A stretch of 64,000 nt of DNA from the NCBI GenBank assembly GCA_902589115.1, contig CACIRS010000001.1:62001-126000 (forward strand), read 5' to 3'. Position 1 is the first letter of the stretch, and each line of letters starts with the position of its first letter. The notes under the pieces were generated by a model. It was not told the DNA's origin, ran no database searches, and worked only from the letters and a program-made list of their open reading frames with translations. The position numbers and the translations under genes were made by a program. This document shows, piece by piece, positions 48,730 to 58,411 of this stretch. Source of the DNA: an uncultured Prochlorococcus sp. (GTDB lineage: Bacteria > Cyanobacteriota > Cyanobacteriia > PCC-6307 > Cyanobiaceae).

Positions 48730-49242
48730 TCACGAGGCTTTAGATAAACCAATTTCGTTTTTCGGCAACCATCTTCTTAAATTACTTGTAATAGTTCTAG
48801 GGGGAGGTGGCATTAAAGTTAACGACTGATTGTGAACGCTTTTATCAAATTCTTTATCTATTTCTGTATTACTTTCTTCTTCTGAGTCAAACGCAATTAA
48901 ATTTTTGTTTGATGTTGTAATTGCAAATGCATCAGTTTTTTCCAAACAATCATTTTCATCTTGGGATTGATTGTCAGCAAAAATATTTGAATTTCTTTTC
49001 TCTAAAATTTTTGTTTGAGAAATTTCTTTAGATAAATGAATATTTTCCAAGGATTCTTCAGTCTTTACAGAGAAAAGTGATTTTAACGAAGTTGGCAGTG
49101 TCTCAATTCCATAGCGATGAACCCACTGTGATTCAAGAAGGAACAACTCCTTTTGCTGGTTATGTGATTTGGCATGAAGAATTTGTTTTTTCAGCTCATC
49201 CTGTCGGAAAAGGGAGCATTCGAGGTGAAGAGCTTCTGTCAC
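48730..49242 (-). CDS. Hypothetical protein
   Basis: A 170-residue acidic product. The helical N-terminus includes LECSLFRQDELKKQILHAKS. A long Ser/Glu/Asn-rich middle is likely disordered, and the conserved-looking end reads MPPPPRTITSNLRRWLP. No membrane span or signal peptide. The start is GTG 49242, 4 bp after the ABC permease stop on the same strand, so it is probably the last gene of the exporter unit. The family is not recognised. Confidence 0.68.
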   Translation of the reverse strand: MTEALHLECSLFRQDELKKQILHAKSHNQQKELFLLESQWVHRYGIETLPTSLKSLFSVKTEESLENIHLSKEISQTKILEKRNSNIFADNQSQDENDCLEKTDAFAITTSNKNLIAFDSEEESNTEIDKEFDKSVHNQSLTLMPPPPRTITSNLRRWLPKNEIGLSKAS

Positions 49243-49246
49243 GGGA

Positions 49247-50098
49247 TTAAGCGAGTTTGCGGTTGAGTAAAGGACTAATTACCAAGAACAGTCCCAAAGC
49301 AATCCCTATCAACACACTCAAACATCCATAACCAGAAACATTCCCATAAGGGGCATGAAGCAAAGTCATTTGGAGATGGAGTGGGCCAGCATATGCTGCA
49401 CGGATAGGTTCAATAGCAAAGGTAAGGGGATTTATGGATGCAAGCCAGCCCAACCATGAAGGCATAAATGAAATAGGTGCTAAAGCAGTACTTGCAAAAA
49501 GCAAAGGCAAGTTGATTACAAATATCACTGCTATAAGCTCAATGTGACCAGGAAGAGCAAATGCAAGGCCAAGACTTAAAGCTGTAACAGCAAAAACTAA
49601 AATCAGAAGTGTCATTACAACGAGCAGAAGTCCCGAGATTGAAGGCCAACCATATCCAAGGAAAAAGGCAGTAATCATAATTGCCAAACTCTGTAAAAGG
49701 CTAATCACAGTGATATAAATAACTGAAGCAAACACAATCGAATTGCGACTATATAAAGGTGCAACTAAAAGTCGGTTTAAGAATCCAAACTCCCGATCAA
49801 ACATTATGGGTAACCCTGCATTTAATGCGCCACTAAATGCAGTAAACACAATTACTCCAGCACCAAGAAAACTTCCATAACTCATTCCAGCAGACACTAG
49901 GCCATCTGGAGCCTTTGCAAAAAGAGCTCCAAACAAAAGCAGCCAAATCAAAGGTTGCAATATCCCAGCGATCAAAGTCGAAGGTCTTCTAATTAGCTGA
50001 ATAAATAGTCTTCGAGTTAAAGCAGAAATTTCCTGAATCTGATCTGCAAAAGAGTCAGGTTTAGTCTCAGCAAGAAAAGTGTTTAATGTGTTGGTCAT
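49247..50098 (-). CDS. ABC-2 type transporter permease (DrrB-like)
   Basis: A 283-residue inner-membrane protein with six hydrophobic segments and the ABC-2 motif region IMFDREFGFLNRLLVAPLYS, plus GWLASINPLTFAIEPIRAAY. It pairs with the ATPase gene immediately upstream. ATG 50098 is preferred over ATG 50125, which adds nine residues. The substrate is unknown: daunorubicin-type exporters, polysaccharide transporters and cytochrome c maturation transporters share this fold. Its place beside ctaA-ctaB hints at a respiratory or metal role. Confidence 0.88.
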   Translation of the reverse strand: MTNTLNTFLAETKPDSFADQIQEISALTRRLFIQLIRRPSTLIAGILQPLIWLLLFGALFAKAPDGLVSAGMSYGSFLGAGVIVFTAFSGALNAGLPIMFDREFGFLNRLLVAPLYSRNSIVFASVIYITVISLLQSLAIMITAFFLGYGWPSISGLLLVVMTLLILVFAVTALSLGLAFALPGHIELIAVIFVINLPLLFASTALAPISFMPSWLGWLASINPLTFAIEPIRAAYAGPLHLQMTLLHAPYGNVSGYGCLSVLIGIALGLFLVISPLLNRKLA

Positions 50099-50163
50099 TG
50101 ATTTCCCAAAAAATTTAAAACCCAATAGATTTTTTCAAAGAAAAACAAGATTAAGATCTAATT

Positions 50164-51177
50164 TCATCTCATGGCTTGTTTACTCTCCAATTTTAAATCT
50201 CTTTTGCTAGCTATTGCCAATTCAGCATCCATCAAAGTGCGTCCAGTAGCCTGCAAGTAGACATCATCAAGACTAGGGCGACTCTGAGAAAGTGAAAAAA
50301 GGTCAAATTTTGCTTCCAACAATTCTTCTCTCAGACGAGGTAAAACTTCTTCACCATCTACTACAAGATTCAAGGAAAACCCCTGAGCTCTATTTATTAC
50401 CACCTGTTGAACACCACCAATATTTAGTAGTATTTTTCGAACGATCTGTGCTTCATCTTCATCACTAAACTCTCTCACTCTAAGAGTTACTCGATCTCCA
50501 CCAAGGCATTTTTTCAAATCATCTGGAGCACCTTCAGCGATAACTCTGCCACCATCAATAATTGCTATCTGATCTGCTAGTGCTTCGACTTCTTCTAGGT
50601 AATGGCTACTTAAAAGAATAGTTGTGCCAGATGATTTTAATTCACGAAGCAATTGCCAAATTGCAGATCTGCTTTCTATATCTAACCCTACAGTTGGCTC
50701 ATCTAATACAAGCAACTCAGGACGATGTAATAAACCTGCAGCAAGATCCAGTCTTCTCCTCATACCTCCTGAATAAGATCCACATCTTCTATCTATCCAA
50801 TCAGCCATATTTAAACGGCTAGTTAACTTTTCAATCTGTTCATCTCTTTCATTATTTTGAAGATGATAAAGATCACCTTGAAGCTTTAATAATTCTCGAC
50901 CTGTCAAGATCTTGTCCAATGCTATTTCTTGAGCGACATATCCCAATCTTTTACGTGCCGAACGCGGATCTTTTAGTGCATCAATACCTGATATAAAAAC
51001 TTTTCCGGAATCAGGTGACAATAAAGTACATAAGATCCTTAAAGCAGTTGTTTTACCTGCACCATTAGGACCCAAAAGCCCATAGAGAGAACTTTTAGGG
51101 ACTTTAAGAGAAAGACCATTCAGAGCTTTAACCGGTCCATAAAACTTTATTAAATTTTGCAGATCAATCAAAACCAT
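50164..51177 (-). CDS. ABC transporter ATPase, DrrA-type
   Basis: The 337-residue ATPase has Walker A in YGLLGPNGAGKTTALRIL (about 31-48). The ABC signature is CGSYSGGMRRRLDLAAG, Walker B is LLVLDEPTVGLD and the switch His lies in ILLSSHYLEEVEAL. The C-terminal ~100 residues are the extension typical of DrrA-like exporters. The permease gene follows 65 bp later. It lies 99 bp downstream of ctaB on the same strand, a possible long unit ctaA-ctaB-ABC. Confidence 0.93.
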   Translation of the reverse strand: MVLIDLQNLIKFYGPVKALNGLSLKVPKSSLYGLLGPNGAGKTTALRILCTLLSPDSGKVFISGIDALKDPRSARKRLGYVAQEIALDKILTGRELLKLQGDLYHLQNNERDEQIEKLTSRLNMADWIDRRCGSYSGGMRRRLDLAAGLLHRPELLVLDEPTVGLDIESRSAIWQLLRELKSSGTTILLSSHYLEEVEALADQIAIIDGGRVIAEGAPDDLKKCLGGDRVTLRVREFSDEDEAQIVRKILLNIGGVQQVVINRAQGFSLNLVVDGEEVLPRLREELLEAKFDLFSLSQSRPSLDDVYLQATGRTLMDAELAIASKRDLKLESKQAMR

Positions 51178-51276
51178 TGAGATACTGAATTCAACAATTC
51201 ACATTTATTATCTGACTTTTAGATAATAATTCATAAATTTTAGTCTTAGAAAACCATATACTTAAAAGCTCAAATT

Positions 51277-52284
51277 TTATGTGTATTGGATTGGCAAAGC
51301 ATTACTCAGTTGAGTTAATAGTGCCATCCCTTGGGTGTCAAATTCAACGGCCATAGGCATCCGACTAAGAACAAGCAATAAACAAATACCAAACATGTAC
51401 AGAATTGACCAACGGAATAGATTCTTTGCTCTGCTTAGATCTTCTGGCAACTTAGCCAATCTGCGAGTCATTTGAAGAAGACGTGAATTAAAAGGTATAA
51501 GCAATAAGCCATAGAGCAATCCACCCTCTGGAAGAAGCCAAATTCCAAAAGTGCTAAGAATCACTGTGGCCCAGCCATAACGAGCAATGGCTTTCGCTGT
51601 TACGTCAGGGCCTTTGACAACTGGGAGCATCGGGATGCCTACTGATTGATAGTCATCTTTGAGTAGTAGAGCTAAGGCCCAGAAATGAGCAGGAGTCCAA
51701 ACCATAATTAGTGCGAAAAGCCACCATCCTCCTAGACCAATGTGACCAGCAGCAGCGGCAGCACCAACTAAGGGAGGGATTGCTCCAGCGACTCCACCAA
51801 TAACGATATTTTGAGAGGTCCTTGGTTTTAAAAGGGCGGTATATAACAAAACATAGCTACACAAGCCAAGTAGAGATAACCCTGCAGCCAAGCAATTAAC
51901 ACCGCCAACCAATAATGTAGCGGCAGCCAAAGTACAAGAGATAGCACCTACAAATGCCGCTTCAGGAGACAATCTTCCTGAAGGCAATGCTCGACCACTT
52001 GTACGCTTCATACGTCTATCAAGATCCTGCTCCCAAAGACAATTGAGCACTCCTGCTGCTGCTGCTGCAAGAGCGCCACCACCTAAAGTACACACCAAGC
52101 GAGGAAAAGATAGTGGCCAACCTTCAGATAAGGCCATTCCACCGATAGTCGTAGCTAAAAGTAGAGGGATCAACCTTGGCTTTGCCACCTCCAACCAAGC
52201 TGGCAATTTTACTGATTTCCTAGAAGGAACAAACTCATCCCTAGAGGAACCAGTATGAAGGATTTCTGAAGTTGAACTAACCAT
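51277..52284 (-). CDS. ctaB: Protoheme IX farnesyltransferase (heme O synthase)
   Basis: It adds a farnesyl group to heme B to make heme O for cytochrome oxidase. The UbiA-type motif [20 protein letters not shown] (about 86-105) is present, with [17 protein letters not shown] and about nine spans. The start is ATG 52284, giving 335 residues and an 8-bp overlap with the ctaA stop; an in-frame ATG at 52311 would start inside ctaA. It is translationally coupled to ctaA. Confidence 0.95.
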   Translation of the reverse strand: MVSSTSEILHTGSSRDEFVPSRKSVKLPAWLEVAKPRLIPLLLATTIGGMALSEGWPLSFPRLVCTLGGGALAAAAAGVLNCLWEQDLDRRMKRTSGRALPSGRLSPEAAFVGAISCTLAAATLLVGGVNCLAAGLSLLGLCSYVLLYTALLKPRTSQNIVIGGVAGAIPPLVGAAAAAGHIGLGGWWLFALIMVWTPAHFWALALLLKDDYQSVGIPMLPVVKGPDVTAKAIARYGWATVILSTFGIWLLPEGGLLYGLLLIPFNSRLLQMTRRLAKLPEDLSRAKNLFRWSILYMFGICLLLVLSRMPMAVEFDTQGMALLTQLSNALPIQYT

Positions 52285-53203
52285 GACAAGTCTCCAAAAG
52301 TTGTTCCTCAAAGATTTCTGAACTCTGATCAGGTGAATGATCTGGTCGTTTCATTGCCAAAGATGCCAATAAAGCAATCAACAATGAGGCAATTAACTGA
52401 TGACTAACAGTTATTATCGGCTGAGACAAATCCAAATGTAGGGAAAGCATCCCAAGTGTTACCTGAGTAACAAGCAAAAGCAAAAGTGTTACCAAAAATG
52501 GCCATTGACGTCGAGGCCAACCTCTGGAGCCAATAGCAGTCAAACTAAAAGCCAGCACAAAAAACACTACAACTATTGAAGAAGTTCTATGTAGATCAAC
52601 CAATCCACAAGACTCCCCATTAGTAATACATCTATGCGCAGCCCATGTCGTAGCCATTTTTCCCCCAAGCAAACATTGACTTATTACTGATATCAGTGCA
52701 CTCCCACTTAAGAAGGGCCACCAACTTGGTGGAGGGGAAGAACTTGAAGCAAGCAATACTTGAGACAAACCGCTCATTACAGCCACTAGGACTAAAGCGA
52801 CAAGTAGATGGGCAGTAACTACTTCTGCTGGCAACAAATTCAGCACTGTTAGAGCACCAAGACCTCCTTGTAAACCAATCAATCCAACCAGAAAGAGATA
52901 GACCCATGGCAACCAAACTGGCAACTTTGATCGCCAAATAAATGCTGCAAAGAGTTGAAATAACAAAGCAATCCCAACTACAAATGCATCTAAACGATGA
53001 AACCATTCAAGAAAAACTTGAATATTCATCTGCCTTCCAGGCAAAAAAGAACCAAAGCAAAGAGGCCAGTCTGGGCAGGCCAACCCAGCCTCCATAACTC
53101 TAGTAGCTCCACCAATAACCACTAGAGCAATCAGAGCAACTACAAGATGAGCGGCCAGCTGAGCGAGTCGCAAACGAATCAAAGGCAAAGTTGAAGCAGG
53201 CAA
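52277..53203 (-). CDS. ctaA: Heme A synthase (CtaA/Cox15)
   Basis: It oxidises the methyl group of heme O to the formyl of heme A. The 308-residue protein has eight membrane segments. Histidine-bearing loops include [27 protein letters not shown] and [15 protein letters not shown], and a final [17 protein letters not shown]. The start is a TTG at 53203 with GGAG 3 bp upstream and no ATG nearby. ctaB overlaps its end. It is divergent from ctaC. Confidence 0.94.
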   Translation of the reverse strand: MPASTLPLIRLRLAQLAAHLVVALIALVVIGGATRVMEAGLACPDWPLCFGSFLPGRQMNIQVFLEWFHRLDAFVVGIALLFQLFAAFIWRSKLPVWLPWVYLFLVGLIGLQGGLGALTVLNLLPAEVVTAHLLVALVLVAVMSGLSQVLLASSSSPPPSWWPFLSGSALISVISQCLLGGKMATTWAAHRCITNGESCGLVDLHRTSSIVVVFFVLAFSLTAIGSRGWPRRQWPFLVTLLLLLVTQVTLGMLSLHLDLSQPIITVSHQLIASLLIALLASLAMKRPDHSPDQSSEIFEEQLLETCHG

Positions 53204-53468
53204 AAACTCCGAAGGGATCTAAATAAAATATTCCCTGCAATGCAAGGTAGCGATTTGATTGATCACGTCACGTTGTATGGACTACTGCAACACCAAAAAC
53301 TCTTCTTAAATCTCCCATCCCTGACAAAGCACCTACAAGAAAGGCTTTAATACTGAATTATTTAACTTTGAACATAAAGTTTTTATATTAACTTTACTTC
53401 TCTTTAACAATCACTTGATGCGAAATTGAGATGTACGCAATAGCCTAATCAATAAGTACATTTTTTTA
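53204..53468. other. Divergent promoter region between ctaA and ctaC
   Basis: About 265 bp of AT-rich DNA that must drive both the heme A genes and the oxidase structural genes. I cannot point to a regulator site or a clear promoter. No gene is supported. Confidence 0.35.
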
Positions 53469-54293
53469 GTGGTCAAAACTTCGACTATCTTGTCAATTTC
53501 AATAGGAATTTTGCTCATAATTGGCGGAGTTTGGGTTGGCCAAAATGTCGATCTTCTGCCAGTTGATGCAAGTACTAATGCGCCCGTATATGACGAACTC
53601 TTTAAGGTTCTTTTTTCAATAGGAACAATACTTTTTGTAGGAATCACCGGACTTGTAATTTATAGCCTTATCAAATTTCGTCGTCGTCCTGGCGACTCAG
53701 GAGACGGTCAACCTATAGAGGGAAATCTCCCTTTGGAAATTTTCTGGACTGCAGTTCCTGCAATAGTAATTTTATTTGTTGGAATATATAGCTATGACAT
53801 ATATGACCGCATGGGAGGGATGCAACCGCTTTCAAATAATGCTCATAATCATCATGAGATGTCTACCCAACAAAGATTATGGGGTGGAATAGGTTCTGGT
53901 TCTGTCTCTTCATCAACTCCAGGAGAGGAAGAGCCCATTCCAATCGAAGTTACTGCAATGCAGTTTGCATTTCTATTTCATTATCCTAAAGGAGACATAA
54001 TTTCAGGGGAGCTACATGTTCCAACTGGTCATCCTATTACCATGAGGATGGAATCAAAAGATGTTATTCACGCATTTTGGGTGCCAGAGTTTCGACTAAA
54101 ACAAGATGTAATACCAGGACAACCAACAATCCTTAATTTCACCCCTACTAAACCAGGAAGATATCCAATTATATGCGCGGAGCTTTGTGGTCCCTATCAT
54201 GGAGGAATGAGATCAACTGTAGTCGTAGAAGGTATGGATGAATACCAAGAGTGGTTCAACAAAAACTCAAAAACCGTTGAAACTACAGCATGA
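53469..54293 (+). CDS. ctaC: Cytochrome c oxidase subunit II
   Basis: The subunit carries the CuA site that receives electrons from cytochrome c. Two N-terminal membrane helices (about 8-25 and 38-62) precede the periplasmic cupredoxin domain. The CuA ligands are in CAELCGPYHGGM (Cys, Cys, His, Met), with an upstream His in KDVIHAFWVPEF. Length 274, start GTG 53469. A Gly/Ser-rich loop (GGIGSGSVSSSTPGEEE) interrupts the domain before PIEVTAMQFAF. ctaD follows with an ATGA overlap. Confidence 0.96.
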   Translation: MVKTSTILSISIGILLIIGGVWVGQNVDLLPVDASTNAPVYDELFKVLFSIGTILFVGITGLVIYSLIKFRRRPGDSGDGQPIEGNLPLEIFWTAVPAIVILFVGIYSYDIYDRMGGMQPLSNNAHNHHEMSTQQRLWGGIGSGSVSSSTPGEEEPIPIEVTAMQFAFLFHYPKGDIISGELHVPTGHPITMRMESKDVIHAFWVPEFRLKQDVIPGQPTILNFTPTKPGRYPIICAELCGPYHGGMRSTVVVEGMDEYQEWFNKNSKTVETTA

Positions 54294-55960
54294 CAATTGC
54301 TATCCCACCTGACAGGAATGATTCTTCCAAAAGCCTTCAGCCAAAAGGATGGCTGAAGTATTTTAGCTTCAGTTTGGATCATAAGGTTATTGGAATTCAA
54401 TATTTAGTTTGTGGTTTTATTTTTTATCTAATAGGAGGAGGTTTAGCTAGCGCTATACGAATTGAATTAACTAGTCCTTTATCTGACTTTATGGCACGAG
54501 ATGTCTACAATCAAGTATTAACTTTACATGGGACAATAATGATATTTTTATGGATAGTTCCTGTTGTTAATGGAGCCTTTGGGAATTATCTAATACCCTT
54601 TTATGTTGGTGCGAGAGATATGGCTTTCCCTCGCCTAAATGCAGTTGCATTTTGGTTAATTCCCCCAGCAGGGTTAATGCTAATAAGTAGTTATTTTATA
54701 ACTGGAGCCGCTCAATCAGGCTGGACTGCATATCCACCTTTAAGTATTAGCACTCCTGCAGCAGGTCAAATTATATGGATTTTAAGTGTATTGCTTTTAG
54801 GCGGAAGTTCAATCTTTGGTGGCATTAATTTTATTGCAACTATTATCAAATTAAGAAGGCCTGGATTGAAGCTACTTCAACTACCTATGTATTGCTGGGC
54901 AATGCTAGGAACAAGTATTCTTGTCGTTCTTTCAACACCTGTCTTGGCAGGTACATTAATTCTTTTAAGTTTCGATATTGTTGCTCACACAGGTTTCTTC
55001 AACCCCACTTTAGGAGGGAATGTAATTGTCTATCAACATCTTTTTTGGTTCTACTCTCATCCTGCCGTATATATCATGGTCTTACCAGCATTTGGATTGG
55101 TCAGCGAGATAATTCCAGTCCATTGTCGAAAACCGCTTTTTGGCTACATAACAATGGTTTATTCAATAATGGCAATTGTTCTTTTGGGTTTAGTTGTATG
55201 GGCTCATCACATGTTTACAAGTGGCACGCCACCATGGATGAGACTATTTTTTACAATAGCTACTGCTTTTATTGCTGTACCTACAGGAATAAAATTTTTT
55301 AACTGGGTTGCCACACTTTGGGGAGGTAAAATCTCATTAAACTCAGCCATACTTTTCTCCTGTGGATTCATTATTAATTTTGTATTAGGAGGTATTACAG
55401 GAGTTGCTCTAGCACAGGTACCTTTTGATGTTCATGTTCATGATACCTACTTTGTAGTTGCCCATTTTCATTACATTGTCTACGGTGGTTCAGTATTTGT
55501 AATTTTCTCGTCCATATATCATTGGTATCCTAAATTCACAGGAAAACTCCTCAATGAAAAGTTAGGTCAACTGCATTTCCTACTTACTTTTATAGGTTTT
55601 AATCTTTGTTTTGCACCTCAGCATTGGCTAGGTCTAAATGGAATGCCAAGACGAGTTGCAGAATATGATCCGCAATTTCAATTAATTAATCAAATAAGTA
55701 GTGTTGGAGCATTAATTATGGCAATAAGTACCATTCCATTTTTATGGAATGTCGTTTATAGCGCTATTAGAGGGCCTAAATCTGGTGACAACCCCTGGCG
55801 TGCATTAACTCCAGAATGGTTGACTAGTTCACCTCCACCTGTTGAGAATTGGATAGGTGAAGCTCCATTGGTTACGCAGCCATATGGATATGGCACTCAT
55901 AGAAATGAGAATGAAGATCTATCCTCTAACGAGGCAGGTAATGTGAGAGAACAATCATGA
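54290..55960 (+). CDS. ctaD: Cytochrome c oxidase subunit I
   Basis: The catalytic subunit holds heme A and the heme a3-CuB centre. Histidine motifs are TLHGTIMIF, HLFWFYSHPAVYIMVLP (CuB His with the His-Tyr pair nearby) and VWAHHMFTSG. VHDTYFVVAHFHYIVYGG carries the heme ligands. It has 12 membrane spans and 556 residues, typical of aa3-type oxidases. The ATGA overlap with ctaC and the next ATGA with ctaE make one coupled operon. Confidence 0.97.
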   Translation: MTIAIPPDRNDSSKSLQPKGWLKYFSFSLDHKVIGIQYLVCGFIFYLIGGGLASAIRIELTSPLSDFMARDVYNQVLTLHGTIMIFLWIVPVVNGAFGNYLIPFYVGARDMAFPRLNAVAFWLIPPAGLMLISSYFITGAAQSGWTAYPPLSISTPAAGQIIWILSVLLLGGSSIFGGINFIATIIKLRRPGLKLLQLPMYCWAMLGTSILVVLSTPVLAGTLILLSFDIVAHTGFFNPTLGGNVIVYQHLFWFYSHPAVYIMVLPAFGLVSEIIPVHCRKPLFGYITMVYSIMAIVLLGLVVWAHHMFTSGTPPWMRLFFTIATAFIAVPTGIKFFNWVATLWGGKISLNSAILFSCGFIINFVLGGITGVALAQVPFDVHVHDTYFVVAHFHYIVYGGSVFVIFSSIYHWYPKFTGKLLNEKLGQLHFLLTFIGFNLCFAPQHWLGLNGMPRRVAEYDPQFQLINQISSVGALIMAISTIPFLWNVVYSAIRGPKSGDNPWRALTPEWLTSSPPPVENWIGEAPLVTQPYGYGTHRNENEDLSSNEAGNVREQS

Positions 55961-56559
55961 CCGCACTTTCACCTTTAGAGCAAAAATCCACTGAAGAAAG
56001 TCCACAAACTGAACACCATGAAGATCATCGCTTATTTGGTCTGACAGCTTTCTTGGTTGCTGATGGCATGACCTTTGCTGGTTTTTTTGCAGCCTATCTA
56101 ACTTACAAAGCCGTTAATCCTCTATCACCAGATGCAATTTATGAACTCGAACTCCCCTTGCCGACCTTAAATACAATATTACTGCTTATAAGCAGCGCGA
56201 CCTTTCATCGAGCTGGTCAAAGTCTGAAGCGCAATGAAGCCAACACATGTCAAAGATGGCTCCTCATAACATCAGCTTTAGGACTGGCCTTTTTAATTAG
56301 CCAAATGGTGGAATATTTCACTTTGCCATTTGGGCTTACAGATAATCTCTATGCGAGCACTTTCTATGCATTAACCGGTTTCCATGGCCTTCATGTAACC
56401 CTTGGAGCCTTAATGATTCTGATCATTTGGTGGCAATCGAGATCACCTGGTGGAAGAGTCACTAAAGACAATACGTTTCCTTTAGAGGCTGTAGAGCTGT
56501 ATTGGCATTTTGTAGATGGAATTTGGGTCGTTTTGTTCATCATCCTGTACCTTCTCTAA
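55957..56559 (+). CDS. ctaE: Cytochrome c oxidase subunit III
   Basis: A 200-residue protein with five membrane segments. Subunit III motifs are RLFGLTAFLVADGMTFAGFF, FYALTGFHGLHVTLGALMIL and VELYWHFVDGIWVVLFIILY. It stabilises subunit I and the proton uptake pathway. The ATG overlaps the ctaD stop. A cyAbrB gene follows after about 100 bp. Confidence 0.96.
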   Translation: MTALSPLEQKSTEESPQTEHHEDHRLFGLTAFLVADGMTFAGFFAAYLTYKAVNPLSPDAIYELELPLPTLNTILLLISSATFHRAGQSLKRNEANTCQRWLLITSALGLAFLISQMVEYFTLPFGLTDNLYASTFYALTGFHGLHVTLGALMILIIWWQSRSPGGRVTKDNTFPLEAVELYWHFVDGIWVVLFIILYLL

Positions 56560-56658
56560 CTCCAAAAGTCATAGTTTCAAAAACAAAAGTTAGACAATCT
56601 ATTGCCACAATTTAAGTTCCAAGTCAGAATTCATGCAATTACAATAAAAACTGGCGAA

Positions 56659-57018
56659 ATGCTTACAGGCAAACAACTCCTGGACAAGGCCAGATCCCTA
56701 AGCAATCGTCCAGAGGATGAGATCGCAAGGGAATGCGGTTACGTAGGGCCTAGCGGCAGAGTTCTTCGAAAGAGCTTCTATCGCGCCCTCGTAGAAGCTA
56801 AAGGCTACAAACTTCCAGGCCGATCAGGAGGCAGAGCTTCACGAGGTCGTCAGGCCGAATTCCGCACATGTGTACATGGGAATGGCAATCTTCTGATTGG
56901 CCATGCATACACGAAAAAACTAGGCCTGGAACCTGGTCAAGAATTTCGAATCGAAATCCGCAAAGATTCAGGAGCAATATGGCTTCTACCTCTTGAGGAC
57001 AAAAAAGCCAAAAACTGA
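56659..57018 (+). CDS. AbrB-like transcriptional regulator (cyAbrB type)
   Basis: A 119-residue protein with the cyanobacterial AbrB core: LTGKQLLDKARSLSNRPEDE and RECGYVGPSGRVLRKSFYRA at the front, RASRGRQAEFRTCVHGNGNL as a basic linker and a C-terminal domain KLGLEPGQEFRIEIRK. Cyanobacterial relatives influence carbon/nitrogen balance. I start it at ATG 56659 because that begins the conserved domain; a TTG at 56602 would add 19 unrelated residues. It follows the oxidase operon and ends at a strong terminator. Confidence 0.9.
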   Translation: MLTGKQLLDKARSLSNRPEDEIARECGYVGPSGRVLRKSFYRALVEAKGYKLPGRSGGRASRGRQAEFRTCVHGNGNLLIGHAYTKKLGLEPGQEFRIEIRKDSGAIWLLPLEDKKAKN

Positions 57019-57040
57019 ATCACTCAGAAAAAACTCAACG

Positions 57041-57084
57041 AGAAAAGACATCAGGGTTATTTCATCAACCCTGATGTCTTTTCT
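57041..57084. terminator. Strong bidirectional terminator between cyAbrB and ribE
   Basis: AGAAAAGACATCAGGGTT (57041-57058) and AACCCTGATGTCTTTTCT (57067-57084) are perfect 18-bp arms with an 8-bp loop. The GC-rich inner stem and flanking A/T runs on both sides fit a terminator for the plus-strand cyAbrB gene and the convergent minus-strand ribE. Confidence 0.93.
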
Positions 57085-57105
57085 TTATTTATTGGCTTTC
57101 TAAAA

Positions 57106-57768
57106 CTAATGCCACCCATGGCTTTTAAGCCAATCATTGGAGATTGATTCGGAAATATTGCTTTTATGAAAAGGATTATCGGAGGTTAATCGAAGCAAAC
57201 TTTCAACATATTTAGCCATCAAATCCACTTCAAAATTAACCAACTCTCCTACAGACAAATACTTCAAAGAAGTATTTGTCCATGTATGGGGTATAACAGC
57301 TATCCAAAATTCTTCACCATTTTTATAGCACCCAGCGATTGTGAGGCTGATCCCATTTAAAGCAATACTTGCTTTATCGCAGATGAACCTACTAAAGGAT
57401 GAATCCATCAAAGCTACTTTTAAAGCCCATGCACTTTTAGTCTGTTCAATTGATATAACCTCACCCAGTCCATCAACATGACCACTGACCAAATGCCCAC
57501 CAAGGCGATCAGAAAGACGGATTGCAGGTTCAAGATTCACATGACCGCCTCTTTTAGATTTCAATCCTAAAGTTGTTCTAGTCAGAGTCTCCTCACTTAT
57601 GTCAGCAATAAAGCCGCCTGGCACCAATTCTGTAACTGTTAGGCAAACACCATCTACTGAAATACTATCTCCAAGACATATTGGCTCGAAAGGACTACAG
57701 CCTTTAACACTGACACTATTGCCTCTGGGATGGATCTTTCCAACAGATTGAATCAACCCCGTAAACAT
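57106..57768 (-). CDS. ribE: Riboflavin synthase alpha chain
   Basis: It dismutates two 6,7-dimethyl-8-ribityllumazine into riboflavin. The start MFTGLIQSVGKI is the family signature. Two lumazine-binding repeats follow (VDGVCLTVTEL, then ALNGISLTIAGC). The length, 220 residues, is normal. It is convergent with cyAbrB and shares the terminator at 57041-57084. The gene stands alone, divergent from the DUF151 gene. Confidence 0.95.
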   Translation of the reverse strand: MFTGLIQSVGKIHPRGNSVSVKGCSPFEPICLGDSISVDGVCLTVTELVPGGFIADISEETLTRTTLGLKSKRGGHVNLEPAIRLSDRLGGHLVSGHVDGLGEVISIEQTKSAWALKVALMDSSFSRFICDKASIALNGISLTIAGCYKNGEEFWIAVIPHTWTNTSLKYLSVGELVNFEVDLMAKYVESLLRLTSDNPFHKSNISESISNDWLKSHGWH

Positions 57769-57828
57769 TTGAATAAACCTTTTAACAAGAATAACTAGCC
57801 ATAATCAATAAAGGAAACAGGAGGGAAA

Positions 57829-58395
57829 GTGATCGAAATGAACGTAGCCGGTCTTGCCATAGACGCTTCAAATCGAAGTCCAATAGTTCTTCTTAGAGAT
57901 CCCTCTGGAAGAAGGCAAGTCCCTATTTGGATTGATCATGCACAAGCGCAGAATATTCTTGCAGGAATAGAGCACCCTAAGGATGAAATCCCTCTAAGTC
58001 ATGACTTAATGGTTTCTCTAATTAAGGCAGGCAATCTTCTCTTGGAAAAAGTAATTATTCATGCAATAGAAGAAAAGACTTTTCGGGCAATCCTCAAAAT
58101 GAAATCTATTCCTCAAAAAAATGAAAAGAGTAAAAATGAACAAGCTGAGATCGAATTAGATGCGCGTCCAAGCGATGCAATAGCACTAGCTATTCGTATG
58201 CAATGTAGTATTTGGATGTTGGAAGAAATTGTTGCGGTCGCTTCAATTCCAGTTGATGCAAGTGCCGATGCGGAAGACCAAGACAACTTTCATCGTTTTA
58301 TAGAAACATTGAGTCCAGCAGATTTAATCAGACATCTGAAAGACAGAAGTCCAGATATCGCTGATAATAATGATCCCGATAATCCTCAGCTATAA
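57829..58395 (+). CDS. Bifunctional nuclease family protein (DUF151)
   Basis: A 188-residue protein of the BFN family, named after plant proteins with DNase and RNase activity; the bacterial role is unclear. Motifs are VLLRDPSGRRQVPIWIDHAQ, PLSHDLMVSLIKAG, ELDARPSDAIALAIRMQC and LRDPSG. GTG 57829 is preceded by a good AGGAGG-like Shine-Dalgarno (57818-57825) at the right spacing. An ATG at 57838 is the alternative. It is followed closely by the aldo/keto reductase gene. Confidence 0.87.
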   Translation: MIEMNVAGLAIDASNRSPIVLLRDPSGRRQVPIWIDHAQAQNILAGIEHPKDEIPLSHDLMVSLIKAGNLLLEKVIIHAIEEKTFRAILKMKSIPQKNEKSKNEQAEIELDARPSDAIALAIRMQCSIWMLEEIVAVASIPVDASADAEDQDNFHRFIETLSPADLIRHLKDRSPDIADNNDPDNPQL

Positions 58396-58411
58396 CTAAT
58401 TTCTATAAAGA

